Below, piece by piece: positions 51,213 through 64,000 of a stretch of DNA of 64,000 nucleotides; the first letter of the stretch is position 1; every line of letters begins with the position of its first letter. Below the pieces are notes generated by a model. The model was not told the DNA's origin. It ran no database searches and was given only the letters and a program-made list of their open reading frames with translations. The stretch is from Syngnathus acus. Taxonomy: Eukaryota > Chordata > Actinopteri > Syngnathiformes > Syngnathidae. The position numbers were made by a program, and so were the translations under genes. The stretch covers positions 7,971,412 to 8,035,411 of the forward strand of contig NC_051102.1 in assembly GCF_901709675.1 (NCBI RefSeq), read 5' to 3'.

Positions 51213-51503
51213 ATGGAGGACGATTTTCACATGGAAACGCACGTCGTACTTTCTTCGATGGAAAGTTGTTATAATTCGATACATCTCGTTTCAGTACCAA
51301 CTCTGTTTTTATCATCTTTGATAGCTCACCGTGTAATACACGGGCAAAATCGAAAAAAAAAAAAAAAAAGGTCAATCACTTATTTGAAATGTTGCAGCGA
51401 CACATGGGTTTTACGTCAGGCTAAATCGATTTACGACTTCTTTGAAGCATCAAAACCTGCACATAAAAGCAAGCATACAAAGGAATTGAAAGTCTGTTCA
51501 TAA
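51213..51503 (+). CDS. Hypothetical 96-residue ORF, doubtful
   Basis: ATG at 51213 in a favourable context (GAAAATGG) and TAA at the end. The N-terminal 25 residues are acidic/Met-rich (MEDDFHMETHVVLSSM). The middle is hydrophobic (VPTLFLSSLIAHRV), then comes a poly-Lys stretch encoded by an A run. No family recognised. It sits about 600 bases from the srsf11 ATG, where a divergent transcript could start. The A-run lysines and lack of known homology make chance likely. Confidence 0.15.
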   Translation: MEDDFHMETHVVLSSMESCYNSIHLVSVPTLFLSSLIAHRVIHGQNRKKKKKRSITYLKCCSDTWVLRQAKSIYDFFEASKPAHKSKHTKELKVCS

Positions 51504-51955
51504 TTCTTACGTGATCTAAAACACTTTTTCATCAAAGGCTTAAATAAATAATGCAATTCTTGACACGAATGTTAATGTTCCGTGAACGTCATCTACAAAT
51601 AAGTTCCAGCAGAGGTCGCCAGTACTGCTTGCGCGTCACATTGGCTTTGTCCATGCCTATGTACTCAGTGCATCAACCATTAACAAATAAATCAATGTAA
51701 AAACGATTCCCCTCAATCATACATATTAATTGTAATCTATAGTACCCTTAAGGGGACATGGAGGAAAAGTTACATCTTGTTTTCAATTGAAATGAAGTGC
51801 ATCATTCAAATAAATGCACCCCTTTCAGTCATATTATTGTATTCTTAAATTGTAAGCTTCTGCTTAAATTTCAAGAGTCTGGAATGAATATTTTAATTTG
51901 TCATAAAAGGCCTAAAAAAAAATAGTGTAGCTCAATGCCTCGTCACTCATGACCG

Positions 51956-51971
51956 CCCCCCCCCCCCCCCC
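51956..51971 (+). repeat. Poly-C tract, 16 bases
   Basis: Uninterrupted C run in the srsf11-rpe65 spacer. Confidence 0.95.
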
Positions 51972-52494
51972 ATCGGTATAAACAATGCAGTGTTTGTCTA
52001 ACATAATCCCCCATACACCTGGATTAGAACTGCACAGAGGAAAGCAAAACACATTAAAACATTTTACATCTAAGAACATCTGGCCCAGTTGAAACTTTTA
52101 CTTTTCGGCTTGAGCTCCAGGGGTTCCTGTGGGACTCGAGAGTGGAAAAACAAATATTACACTACATTAAAGTTGTAATTCTATGCAAAAATTATGGAAA
52201 CCTTGGGAATGCAATACATTTAAGAAAATATAGTTGAATATTCAAGAAAAAAAGTGTTCCTAATATGGGAGCTTGCCTTGATTGTGGCCAGGGGGAGTAT
52301 AGTATACTCTGCATGACTGAGCAGACATTAAACGTAAAAAGGTCAACCTTTGGGGGGGGGGAAAAAAACCTCCATTGCGAAATATTCCTAATTATGAATG
52401 TTTTTGTCACAAATCCGGCTTCACGCGGGGCCTGCAATTGAGACATCTAGCACGGGATATTTCACGACACAATAGGATTCTTGTTCACGCTTTA

Positions 52495-52661
52495 ACGTGA
52501 TTGGCCACAAACAAAGCAGGGTAGGAGTGGAAAAAAAAACGATTGAAAACCCAGCTTACGAGGGGGCACTCGATGGATAAATAGCTTCAATCAGACCAGG
52601 GAGCGCAAAGTTACACTTCAAGAATTTGCTTTGATTTGTTTCACCAGCACAGAAGCGAGTC
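52495..52661 (+). promoter_or_regulatory. rpe65: rpe65 core promoter and 5' leader
   Basis: An inverted CCAAT box (GATTGGCC, about 52500-52507) lies some 70 bases upstream of a TATA-like ATAAATA (about 52576-52583) within GGATAAATAGC. This predicts a start near 52605 and a leader of about 55 bases before the ATG at 52662. A TATA-driven, tissue-restricted promoter fits a retinal pigment epithelium gene and contrasts with the TATA-less srsf11 promoter opposite. Inferred from motif spacing. Confidence 0.5.
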
Positions 52662-55600
52662 ATGGTCAGCAGGTCAGTTCAAATTGGAGTAGATTCTTTT
52701 TTTTTTTTTTTGCTTCTTGTTTCCTGCAAATAATTGAAATGATGTTGAATCAATTTAACTTAAACCGAGCAGATTTGAACACCCGGCCGGCGGCTACAAG
52801 AAGATCTTCGAGACATGCGAGGAGCTTGCCGAGCCTCTTCCAGCAACAGTCATAGGTTTCTTTTAGCACTTTTTTTTTCTTTTTTCATTGATTATTATGA
52901 CAAAGCACTTGGGTGCCTATTTTGTGTGTTTTCTTTCTTTCACCAGGAAGGATTCCTTCCTTTCTGAGGGGGAGTCTTCTGCGTTTGGGTCCGGGTCTTT
53001 TCGAGGTAGGAGATGAGCCCTTCTATCACCTCTTTGATGGACAGGCGCTCATGCACAAGTTCGACTTCAAGAACGGACAAGTCACCTACTTTCGCAAGTA
53101 CGATGCCCGGAAAGATGATCATTTGTTGGATTAAAACTCGCTTTCACTGTCAAAACTATTTCTTCTCTGGTTATCATCACAAATCTAGATTTGTCGAGAT
53201 TGACCCGTCTCATTTTTTTAACATTGTCACATCCACTTAAATAGATTATACAAAAGTTGTAGTTTGACAGATTAATTGAATTGACATGACTTCATGTTTG
53301 CAGATTCGTCAAAACTGACGCCTACGTGCGGGCCATCACGGAGAAGCGTGTGGTGATCACCGAATTTGGCACGTTCGCCTATCCCGATCCCTGCAAAAAC
53401 ATCTTCTCCAGGTATGGAGGCCACACCTTTGTGGTTTCTTCCTCAACGTTGCATGCTGAATGTGTGTAAAACCTGTGGCGTAGGTTTTTCTCTTACTTCA
53501 AGGGCGTGGAGGTGACCGACAACTGCCTGGTCAACGTCTACCCGGTGGGCGAAGACTTTTACGCCGTCACCGAAACCAACTACATCACCAAAGTGGACCC
53601 CGACACTCTGGACACACTGAAGAAGGTGTGCAGTGTGGCGCTGAGGAAACAAATACAGCAGAACCTCTTGTTAAAATCAAACCGCTCGACTATCGTCCCA
53701 CAGGTGGACATGTGCAACTACATCAACATCAACGGCGTGACGGCGCACCCCCACATCGAGAGGGACGGCACCGTTTACAACATCGGCAACTGCATGGGCA
53801 AAGGAGCCACGTTGGCCTACAATATTGTCAGGATTCCACCCACGCAAAAAGGTTTGCGTTCATAAAAGTTTCGTGGACGAAGGGTTCGCTCTGGCCCCCT
53901 CTAGTGGCACACAAATGAATCGCTGCCCAAGTACACGAAGTTCTATACTGTCTATCCTTCCATCCAAACTGCTGATTGCGTTGAATTAAAATGTTTATTT
54001 TTAAGCTTTTTATTTTTTTGCAATACTTTTGTCCAAATCGCATGTCCGACCTCAGACAAGTCGGACCCCATCGAGAAGTCCAGGGTGGTGGTGCAGTTCC
54101 CCAGCGCCGAGAGGTTCAAGCCGGCCTACGTGCACAGCTTCGGCATGTCGGAAAACTACTTTGTATTTGTGGAGACGCCGGTCAAGATCAACCTGCTCAA
54201 GTTCTTGAGCGCCTGGAGCATCCGAGGTTCCAACTACATGGACTGCTTCGAGTCCAACGAGAGCCAAGGGGTCCGTTCAAACGTACAAGTGGTACAATTT
54301 GGAATTCTCGAGACTAAAAATAATGGCAATTTGCGTTGTAGACGTTGTTCCACATCGCCAGGAAGAATCCGGGGGAGTACATCGACCACAAGTTCAAAGG
54401 GGCGGCCATCGGCATGTTCCACCACATCAACGCCTACGAGGACGACGGCTTCGTCGTGTTCGACCTGTGCGCGTGGAAGGGGTGAGTCGCACAAACGTCC
54501 ACTTCACTTTGACACCGTCGTCACGCTCGCCGTTTACCGTGCGCGTCAGCTTCGAGTTTGTCTACAACTACCTGTGGCTGGCCAACCTGAGGGCCAACTG
54601 GGAAGAGGTGAAGAAGGCAGCCATGATCGCGCCCCAACCGGAAGTCCGCAGATACGTCATTCCCTTGGACGTCCACAAGGTCAGTCGCGCCGAGACGGCG
54701 AGGAGCTACTCTCGCCCTGAAACACAAGAAACTTCATTTTGTTGCTGAGCAGCGTCACATGGTGTGTAAATGGCTTTGAATTGACTCGATACAGGAGGAG
54801 CAAGGGAAGAACTTGGTGAGCTTGCCTTACACCACAGCCACGGCTGTCATGCACGCTGATGGGACCATCTGGCTGGAGCCCGAGGTGCTCTTCGCCGGAC
54901 CTCGTCAGGGTAAAAGAGCGTATTACCCCACTTGTGACGAATACCGCAATCCAAACAATTCATTCTGATATGCTTGCAGCGTTGGAGTTCCCACAAATCA
55001 ACTACGAAAAGTACGCGGGGAAGAACTACACGTACGCCTACGGCCTGGGTCTCAACCACTTCATACCAGACAGGGTGCGACTTTGGCTCGCCGACAAAAC
55101 GACGCGCTCACACACGCTGGCTTCATTTTGGGTTTCGTCTCTTAGATCTGCAAGTTGAACGTGAAGACCAAGGAGACCTGGACTTGGCAGGAACCGGACT
55201 CGTATCCCTCCGAGCCCCTCTTTGTGCAGACCCCTGACGGTGTGGACGAAGATGATGGTACGGACGCTCAGCTTGAACGTTAGGTTCATGTACGACTCTA
55301 AAATTTCCACAGCTATGAATGCGAGTGTGTAAATCAGTTGGGATAGACTCCAGCGCACCCAAATTAATCAAAGAATAATCGAGTTTAGTCATCCTGATTT
55401 CAATAGTCAGGATTGTTTTTTTTTTTCCTTTTCCATAATTGCCCAACAGATGGAAGAATATCTAGTGATCCACTTTGGTATGATGGTTATTTGTTTTTTT
55501 CTGATTTCTAAAGCCTCATAATCAGAAACAATCTGTCATACTGTCGCCACACTTTTTATATAATCAATATCCTTAACGGTTTTAACTTGTAAGTATAAAA

Positions 55601-55933
55601 AGAAGCTTTACTCACCCAAACGAGGCGATGTAGAAAGGGGTGGTGACCGAGTGTGTCTCTTCACATAAGAACCTCTCTTCATACAAGCAGAAAAAGATAT
55701 TCAGATATGAAATAAAAGTCAGCTACTATACATGCGAGTTGAACTTTTAAAAAGCCAAATAAAAAGCCAACCCGGCGTTGTGTCCAGGCGTGCTGCTGAC
55801 CATCGTGGTGGCCCCCGGCTCGCAGAGACCAGGGTACCTCCTCATCCTCAACGCCAAGGACCTGTCGGAGATGGCCCGGGCCGAGGTGGAGTGCACCATC
55901 CCTGTCACCTTCCACGGCATGTACAAGCCCTGA
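52662..55933 (+). CDS. rpe65: Retinoid isomerohydrolase RPE65
   Basis: Thirteen coding exons: 52662-52672, 52773-52855, 52947-53097, 53304-53411, 53484-53625, 53704-53851, 54056-54270, 54342-54481, 54550-54679, 54795-54909, 54980-55074, 55146-55257, 55788-55933; 531 residues (human 533). The enzyme converts all-trans-retinyl ester to 11-cis-retinol in the visual cycle, on smooth ER of the retinal pigment epithelium. The four iron-binding histidines are present (His180 in TAHPHIE, His241 in YVHSFG, His313 in FHHINAY, His526 in TFHGMYKP), as are Glu148 and the membrane-anchor Cys112 in PDPCK. Exon boundaries fall at the same coding positions as I recall for human, except that the intron at coding base 725/726 is missing. 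Cys231 and Cys330 of human are Ser and Ala. The start [14 protein letters not shown] resembles fish rpe65a; paralogue assignment needs a tree. Confidence 0.97.
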
Positions 55934-55959
55934 AGGTCCACATTTTGGGGCTCACGCAA

Positions 55960-55965
55960 AATAAA
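55960..55965 (+). terminator. rpe65: Poly(A) signal of rpe65
   Basis: Canonical AATAAA 27 bases after the stop codon, followed by GTGCTC and then GTGTTTTTT. This implies a very short 3' untranslated region. Confidence 0.65.
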
Positions 55966-55989
55966 AGTGCTCTCCGGATACACAAGTGT

Positions 55990-57220
55990 TTTTTTTTTTT
56001 TAATTATTTGAGGAGAACATTGTGCCAGCAGGATATTCTTCCCGTCGAGTCGGGAGTCCATAAGCCGACATTGTCGGGATACTTGTGGAGATTATATTCG
56101 TCACCATAGAAAATGGGAATTATTTGTAGTGTACTAAAGACGGATTTATTATGCAACTCGGATCTCAAGAGTCAGAGTGCCTCCGTGTTACGGTAGAGAA
56201 AATCTGATTAAATGCGTCAATTTCTAATCCGAGGGGGGGCTGGTGTAGCAATTGAGACAGACGGGAGGTCCTTGAATGCAACAAGGGAGTAAAATTACAC
56301 AAATTGATGTGCTCATTTGGATTGTTAAGAAATCATACTAAAGAAGGTCTTTGCATATTTATTGTATTTTTTTCCCGTTACACACGAGGGCTGGTTCGCC
56401 CTTGTTCCAACAAACCAACACAAACATTAGAAATAAAAACAAGGTTACAGGAAACAATGCTCACACTAGTTTTAAAAACACCGCAAAGGGGGGGGGGGGA
56501 AATGTGATGCAAGCTCTATTCTTGTAACTCACAGAATTTGGGTTTGCACAGAGGTTTGTGCAGTGAAACGTCCCTCTGTCTCCACTATATGCTGAATGCA
56601 ACAGAAAAAAAATCATTAAGAACAAGAAAATGTCATCATGCTACCACCACGGTAACCTGCTGCAACCAAAACAAAAATGATCTCATGATATTCAATCGTG
56701 TAACAGCTGATTAAGTGGACGAAAGCAAACTTCTGTCCGTACACTAATGAGGGTGAAGAAAGCAAGTGTTGATAGTGCAAGGTTATAATAAGGTCTACAT
56801 ATATTAATATATTATTATTATTTTACATATTGTTCTAAAGTGCAAATCAGTGGATTGGATGAAACATGTGCAAGCATATTGCAATCCACCTGAGCCCTTT
56901 ACATTGGCTGACCTCATGTTGGCATATGTTGTGTTTTTTTGGGAGGGGGGGGGGGGGTAACATTCCAACAATATTGCAGCCCATATTGCTGAAGTTGCTG
57001 TGTTCACATCACACGAAAATCATTTTTGACTCAAAATGGCCAAATGCATCTGAAGTACCTTGGTAGGTACTGCTCTTTTGGTTAGCAACAGAGTCCAAAT
57101 GCACAGTTGACTCTTTAATGTCTGTGTGTGCGTGAATGTTTTTTTTTTTTTTTTTTTTTTTGAAGAGGGGCATCTTATTGGGGGGCACTACTTGATGAAA
57201 TATCGCCGCTTTACATCATG
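55990..57220. other. Spacer and possible long rnf11 3'UTR
   Basis: Non-coding sequence between the convergent genes rpe65 and rnf11. A minus-strand AATAAA at 57223-57228 and another at 56358-56363 are alternative ends for rnf11; the distal one would give a 3'UTR of about 1.2 kb. It includes a G run at 56945-56957, and a 22-base T run lies at about 57140-57161. No repeat family recognised. Confidence 0.45.
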
Positions 57221-57222
57221 TG

Positions 57223-57228
57223 TTTATT
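57223..57228 (-). terminator. rnf11: Candidate poly(A) signal of rnf11
   Basis: AATAAA on the minus strand (TTTATT on plus), about 375 bases downstream of the rnf11 stop. Confidence 0.4.
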
Positions 57229-57600
57229 TTAATTCCATACATAAACGCCGCACGCACATGAGCCAATTAGAATGCATAAATATATAAAGTAAAGCGTGAC
57301 TGCGCCGAGACATTAGGCAATTGCTGCTAAGGGGTGGAGATATATTTTAAGATTTTGGGTGAATAATTTAATAGTCAGGTGACCAATGAGGCCGGCTCAA
57401 GTGGTCACACAAACACACATCTGTGCTACAGTTTTGTCGTTCTTAGCGACGTGTGTGTGTGTGTGTTTGGTGGGGGCTTATTTGAAAATCATCTTTCTCA
57501 TAGTGCAAGACGACAGCCAACCTTTCTTGTTGTCGTTTTTAAGCTCCACTCACTGTTGTCGCGCACGAGGCGAGCTGACAAAGGAGGGAGGAGGCGGGCG

Positions 57601-58639
57601 TCAGTTAGTCTCGTAGGTGGAGAGCAGGGCGGCGTCGACGGGTTCCATGCAGGACGGGCAGGTGAAGGACCTCATGAGCCAGTCGTCTATGCAGTCCATG
57701 TGGTAGATGTGCATGCACGGCAGGAACCGCACCGGGTCGCCGTACACAAAATCCAGCATGCAGATCACGCACCTGTACAGACCCCCCAAAAAATGTCAAC
57801 CGTCTCTTGCCTGCGAGTGTTCTGATCTGTGTGGACGCTAATGTTATTGAACTAGCAAACACATCCGCATGAAGTCAGACTTACTCTCGGATCTTTTTCT
57901 CTGAGCCATCTTTTCCGCCGTCGTACACGCCCTTGGGCAAGTGCTGGATCAGTCCGATGCGCTGAGCGATGCGAATCTGCTCGTCCTCTGTCAGCTGCGT
58001 TGCCAGACGGGCCTGGCTGGGCGTGGGGTGGTACATGGGCATGTGCGCCTGCTCCTGCACACACACACAAATATTGTCCAGAGCAGGTTTTCACATTTGC
58101 CTCAGATACCAAAGTGAGAGCCAAGTTTTGGTGACGCACATACGTGTTGACATTCTTGAAAAGTCAGTCACGTGTTGAAAGTGACTGCAAAAAAAGTTGC
58201 ATGTTGACTACACGATAATTGAGGCAATTTTATGTACAATGTTTTCCAGTCATCCATGTTCGATAGCACTGATCCTCAAAAGGGTTGCGGGTAGTCGAAC
58301 CTATCTGGTTTTTGGGTGAGGGGCAACCAAGCATTTACACTCGCATTAACAAGACAAGTTTGAGTCTTCAATTAACTAAATTTGCCGTTTTGGATAACAA
58401 TGACCATGAAAACTACGTCTGAATTACACGTCTAGTTATTTTTGAGCGACGTTTGTCTTGCGGATTGAATTGCTGCTCTTAAGTGATTCAAGTCCGAGTT
58501 TAGTTACGTCGCTCACCTGGTAGGGCGGAGGCGGCTCCAGGTCTGGATCCGTCCCGTCCCCGAAGCTCGCCCTGTCCGACTGCGTCTCATGAAGCAGAGA
58601 GATGTCGTCCGACGTGGGTGACTTCAAGCAGTTGCCCAT
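57601..58639 (-). CDS. rnf11: RING finger protein 11
   Basis: Three exons on the minus strand: 58517-58639, 57885-58054, 57601-57772. They give exactly 154 residues, the length of vertebrate RNF11. The start MGNCLKSP gives an N-myristoylation glycine and a palmitoylatable Cys4. A PPPPY motif at 36-40 binds WW domains of NEDD4-family ligases such as ITCH. The C-terminal RING-H2 uses Cys99, Cys102, Cys117, His119, His122, Cys125, Cys135 and Cys138 (CVICMLDF, then CMHIYH, then CPSC). RNF11 is an endosome-associated E3/adaptor. In the literature it is a subunit of the A20 (TNFAIP3)-ITCH-TAX1BP1 ubiquitin-editing complex that limits NF-kB signalling. The AKT site region and ubiquitin-interacting-like helix (LTEDEQIRIAQRIGLI) are conserved. 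Near invariant across vertebrates, so identification is certain. Confidence 0.98.
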
Positions 58640-59108
58640 TTTGTACCCCTTTTTGTCTTTGTGTCGGAGATGTCAAATTAAATAAATGATACAACCGACG
58701 CCCACGGTGATCTTATCTTTAGGTTAGGTTACACACAAACACATAAAATAAGGATTCACTGTAAAGACGGCATGTTCCCTGTCACTTTTTAGCAAAGCCT
58801 TCTCAGTTTTAGCTCATTTTCTTTCAACGCTAAAACTCCGCGTTGAAAAACAAAAACAAAGAACTCCTGCTAGCGGTTAGCCAGCTAGCTTTGTCCACCA
58901 GCTGGGCGACTTCCTCGATCAGCGCCGCTCATTTTCTCGGAATGTTGTACACAACGAATAACCACGACGGAGCCGACGGTTCAACTAAACCCTCTCGAGC
59001 ACCGACAATGGCGACATGCTCGTGTTTTATCCCCCACGAGTAACATTAAAATAGTTTTCAAGCTATCCTGACTCGCTCGACAGTGACATGCTAAGTGTCG
59101 TTTGGATA

Positions 59109-59141
59109 TGACGTCAGTACATAACTCTCTACGCTCATTGG
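59109..59141 (-). promoter_or_regulatory. rnf11: rnf11 upstream CRE and CCAAT box
   Basis: A perfect CRE, TGACGTCA (59109-59116), and ATTGG on the plus strand (59137-59141), which reads as CCAAT on the minus strand. They are about 470-500 bases upstream of the rnf11 ATG, in the right order for a minus-strand promoter. Transcription is expected to start near 59000-59080. Confidence 0.5.
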
Positions 59142-59149
59142 CTAGTTTC

Positions 59150-60243
59150 ACCAGATCCAAAACAATGAGAAAATCCCTTTACTGCATACGTCATTGACAA
59201 ACAATAACAATACATAGATTTCAACTTTTGGAGAAAAAAAAAATTCAACTACACGTCACTGGTCCCAAAAATGCACATGGCATGTGCATACGAATATTTT
59301 ATCAATTTATTGCTGATCGCCTTGTTTGGTATTATGCACAGGGCTCAATAAATGCACTCGACAACACTGTGAACTTCAGAACACATTTATTCGTATATAC
59401 AGTTATCATACACGTAAAAAAACAACAATTATTTGCGTCGTCTTTTCTTTGCATTAACTCGTGAAATAAATCTAATTTTTTTGGGGGGGGGGTCGTGATT
59501 GTCACAGATTTTTGGCTTTGTTGGGCAATTAAAACGAATACAAATCTTTAGGGACCATTAAAACTCTAAAATGTTACGAATAGTCTGTACATTATTGGTA
59601 AGTAGTAGAGTAGGTTAAAGATGGGATTTAAATATGGCGTGTCGATACATTTACATGGCTCCGTTTGCAAAAGGACAAAAGGAACGACAGACAAAATATT
59701 TTAAAGGTTCGTTTAGCTGGTTGAAATAACAAACATTTTTCTACTAGTATTCTACAAGTGCATTCTTATCTCGCAAATTAAAGGGAAAAGAAAAGAAAAA
59801 AACACCCCTCTCATGCGGGTCCGTTCATATTGTAAAAAAAATGTTGGTCATTATGTGGAAAAGTGGTGTCAGCTCCCCTGCATGGATGCTGTGATGTCAC
59901 AAATCATTGTATTTATAGAGAAAAATCATTGATAGGAAAATGTAGTTACATATTCACACTAACCCTAAATACTGCAAAGAGCAACACTTAATCATCTAAT
60001 GGCATCATATGATTCATTCATTGAATAGTACTGTGCAAAAGTCTGCCATAAGGTTCCAATGAAGTACGGTTCTTCTATCATCAAGTAAAAGGCAGGAAGT
60101 AGACCTTTGTTTTTCATTTGAATGGTAAGTGTTGGGTGTGAATTGGCAAGCAAAGTTTCAGGAAGTGTTCTGTGCTGCTGTCAGCTTGACCTTTACAACT
60201 ATGACGGCGTAGAATGCAGCAAAGAGTCGCCGCGTCTTTGTCC
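59150..60243 (-). other. cacna1e: cacna1e 3' untranslated region and spacer to rnf11
   Basis: Non-coding sequence after the channel stop codon. A minus-strand AATAAA (TTTATT at 59386-59391) suggests a 3'UTR of roughly 860 bases, ending only about 250 bases from the rnf11 CRE/CCAAT region. No repeat recognised. Confidence 0.5.

Positions 60244-64000
<3,757 letters not shown>

Larger units (their letters stand above)
50800..52490. other. Intergenic between srsf11 and rpe65
   Basis: A divergent spacer of about 2 kb between the two start codons. It holds one small ORF (51213-51503), a 16-base poly-C (51956-51971) and low-complexity AT-rich sequence. No transposon end was recognised. Confidence 0.5.

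Noticed and set aside
54085-54748. Plus-strand ORFs of 211 and 149 codons inside rpe65
   Set aside because: They read through introns in or out of the rpe65 frame; the real exons are defined by splice sites and homology.

Overview
The window is vertebrate nuclear DNA and almost certainly teleost. It carries intron-containing vertebrate genes with very short introns (many 68-100 bp) and fish-type hAT and Tc1-like repeats. It also has GATA/CA microsatellites and unusually many long G or C homopolymers. The species cannot be named from the sequence.

Layout. About 1-34,000 is a gene-poor stretch in which I found no convincing coding exon. It holds microsatellites, three copies of one 320-bp hAT-type element (two with exact 8-bp target duplications), an internally deleted hAT fragment, a MITE nested in a Tc1-like element, and two TATA-containing stretches that could be promoters of unidentified transcripts. 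From 34.3 kb onward the window is gene-dense: efcab14 (+), znf830 (-, intronless), ankrd13c (+), srsf11 (-), rpe65 (+), rnf11 (-) and the 3' half of cacna1e (-), which runs off the right edge. I rebuilt each multi-exon gene from splice sites. In every complete gene the reading frame closes exactly: 410, 512, 459, 531 and 154 residues for efcab14, ankrd13c, srsf11, rpe65 and rnf11. The partial cacna1e gives 671 residues. znf830 is a single 340-residue ORF.

Arrangement. efcab14/znf830, ankrd13c/srsf11 and rpe65/rnf11 are convergent pairs. znf830/ankrd13c and srsf11/rpe65 are divergent pairs. cacna1e and rnf11 lie in tandem on the minus strand. The genes do not form one pathway: their products are a membrane EF-hand protein, two splicing-associated nuclear proteins (ZNF830, SRSF11), an ER GPCR chaperone, the visual-cycle isomerase, a RING E3 adaptor and an R-type calcium channel. 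The ankrd13c-srsf11 neighbourhood matches human 1p31. The other genes are scattered on human chromosome 1, and znf830 is on human 17, so the block records fish-specific rearrangement.

Most interesting points. rpe65 lacks one intron of the human gene while all other exon boundaries coincide. A 398-bp element with about 75-bp inverted ends sits between znf830 and ankrd13c. ankrd13c has a 72-bp intron that is open in frame. The large srsf11 intron has a strong unused splice donor, consistent with a poison exon. A possible divergent TATA promoter lies near 3.1 kb. I found no evidence of a wholly new biological system.
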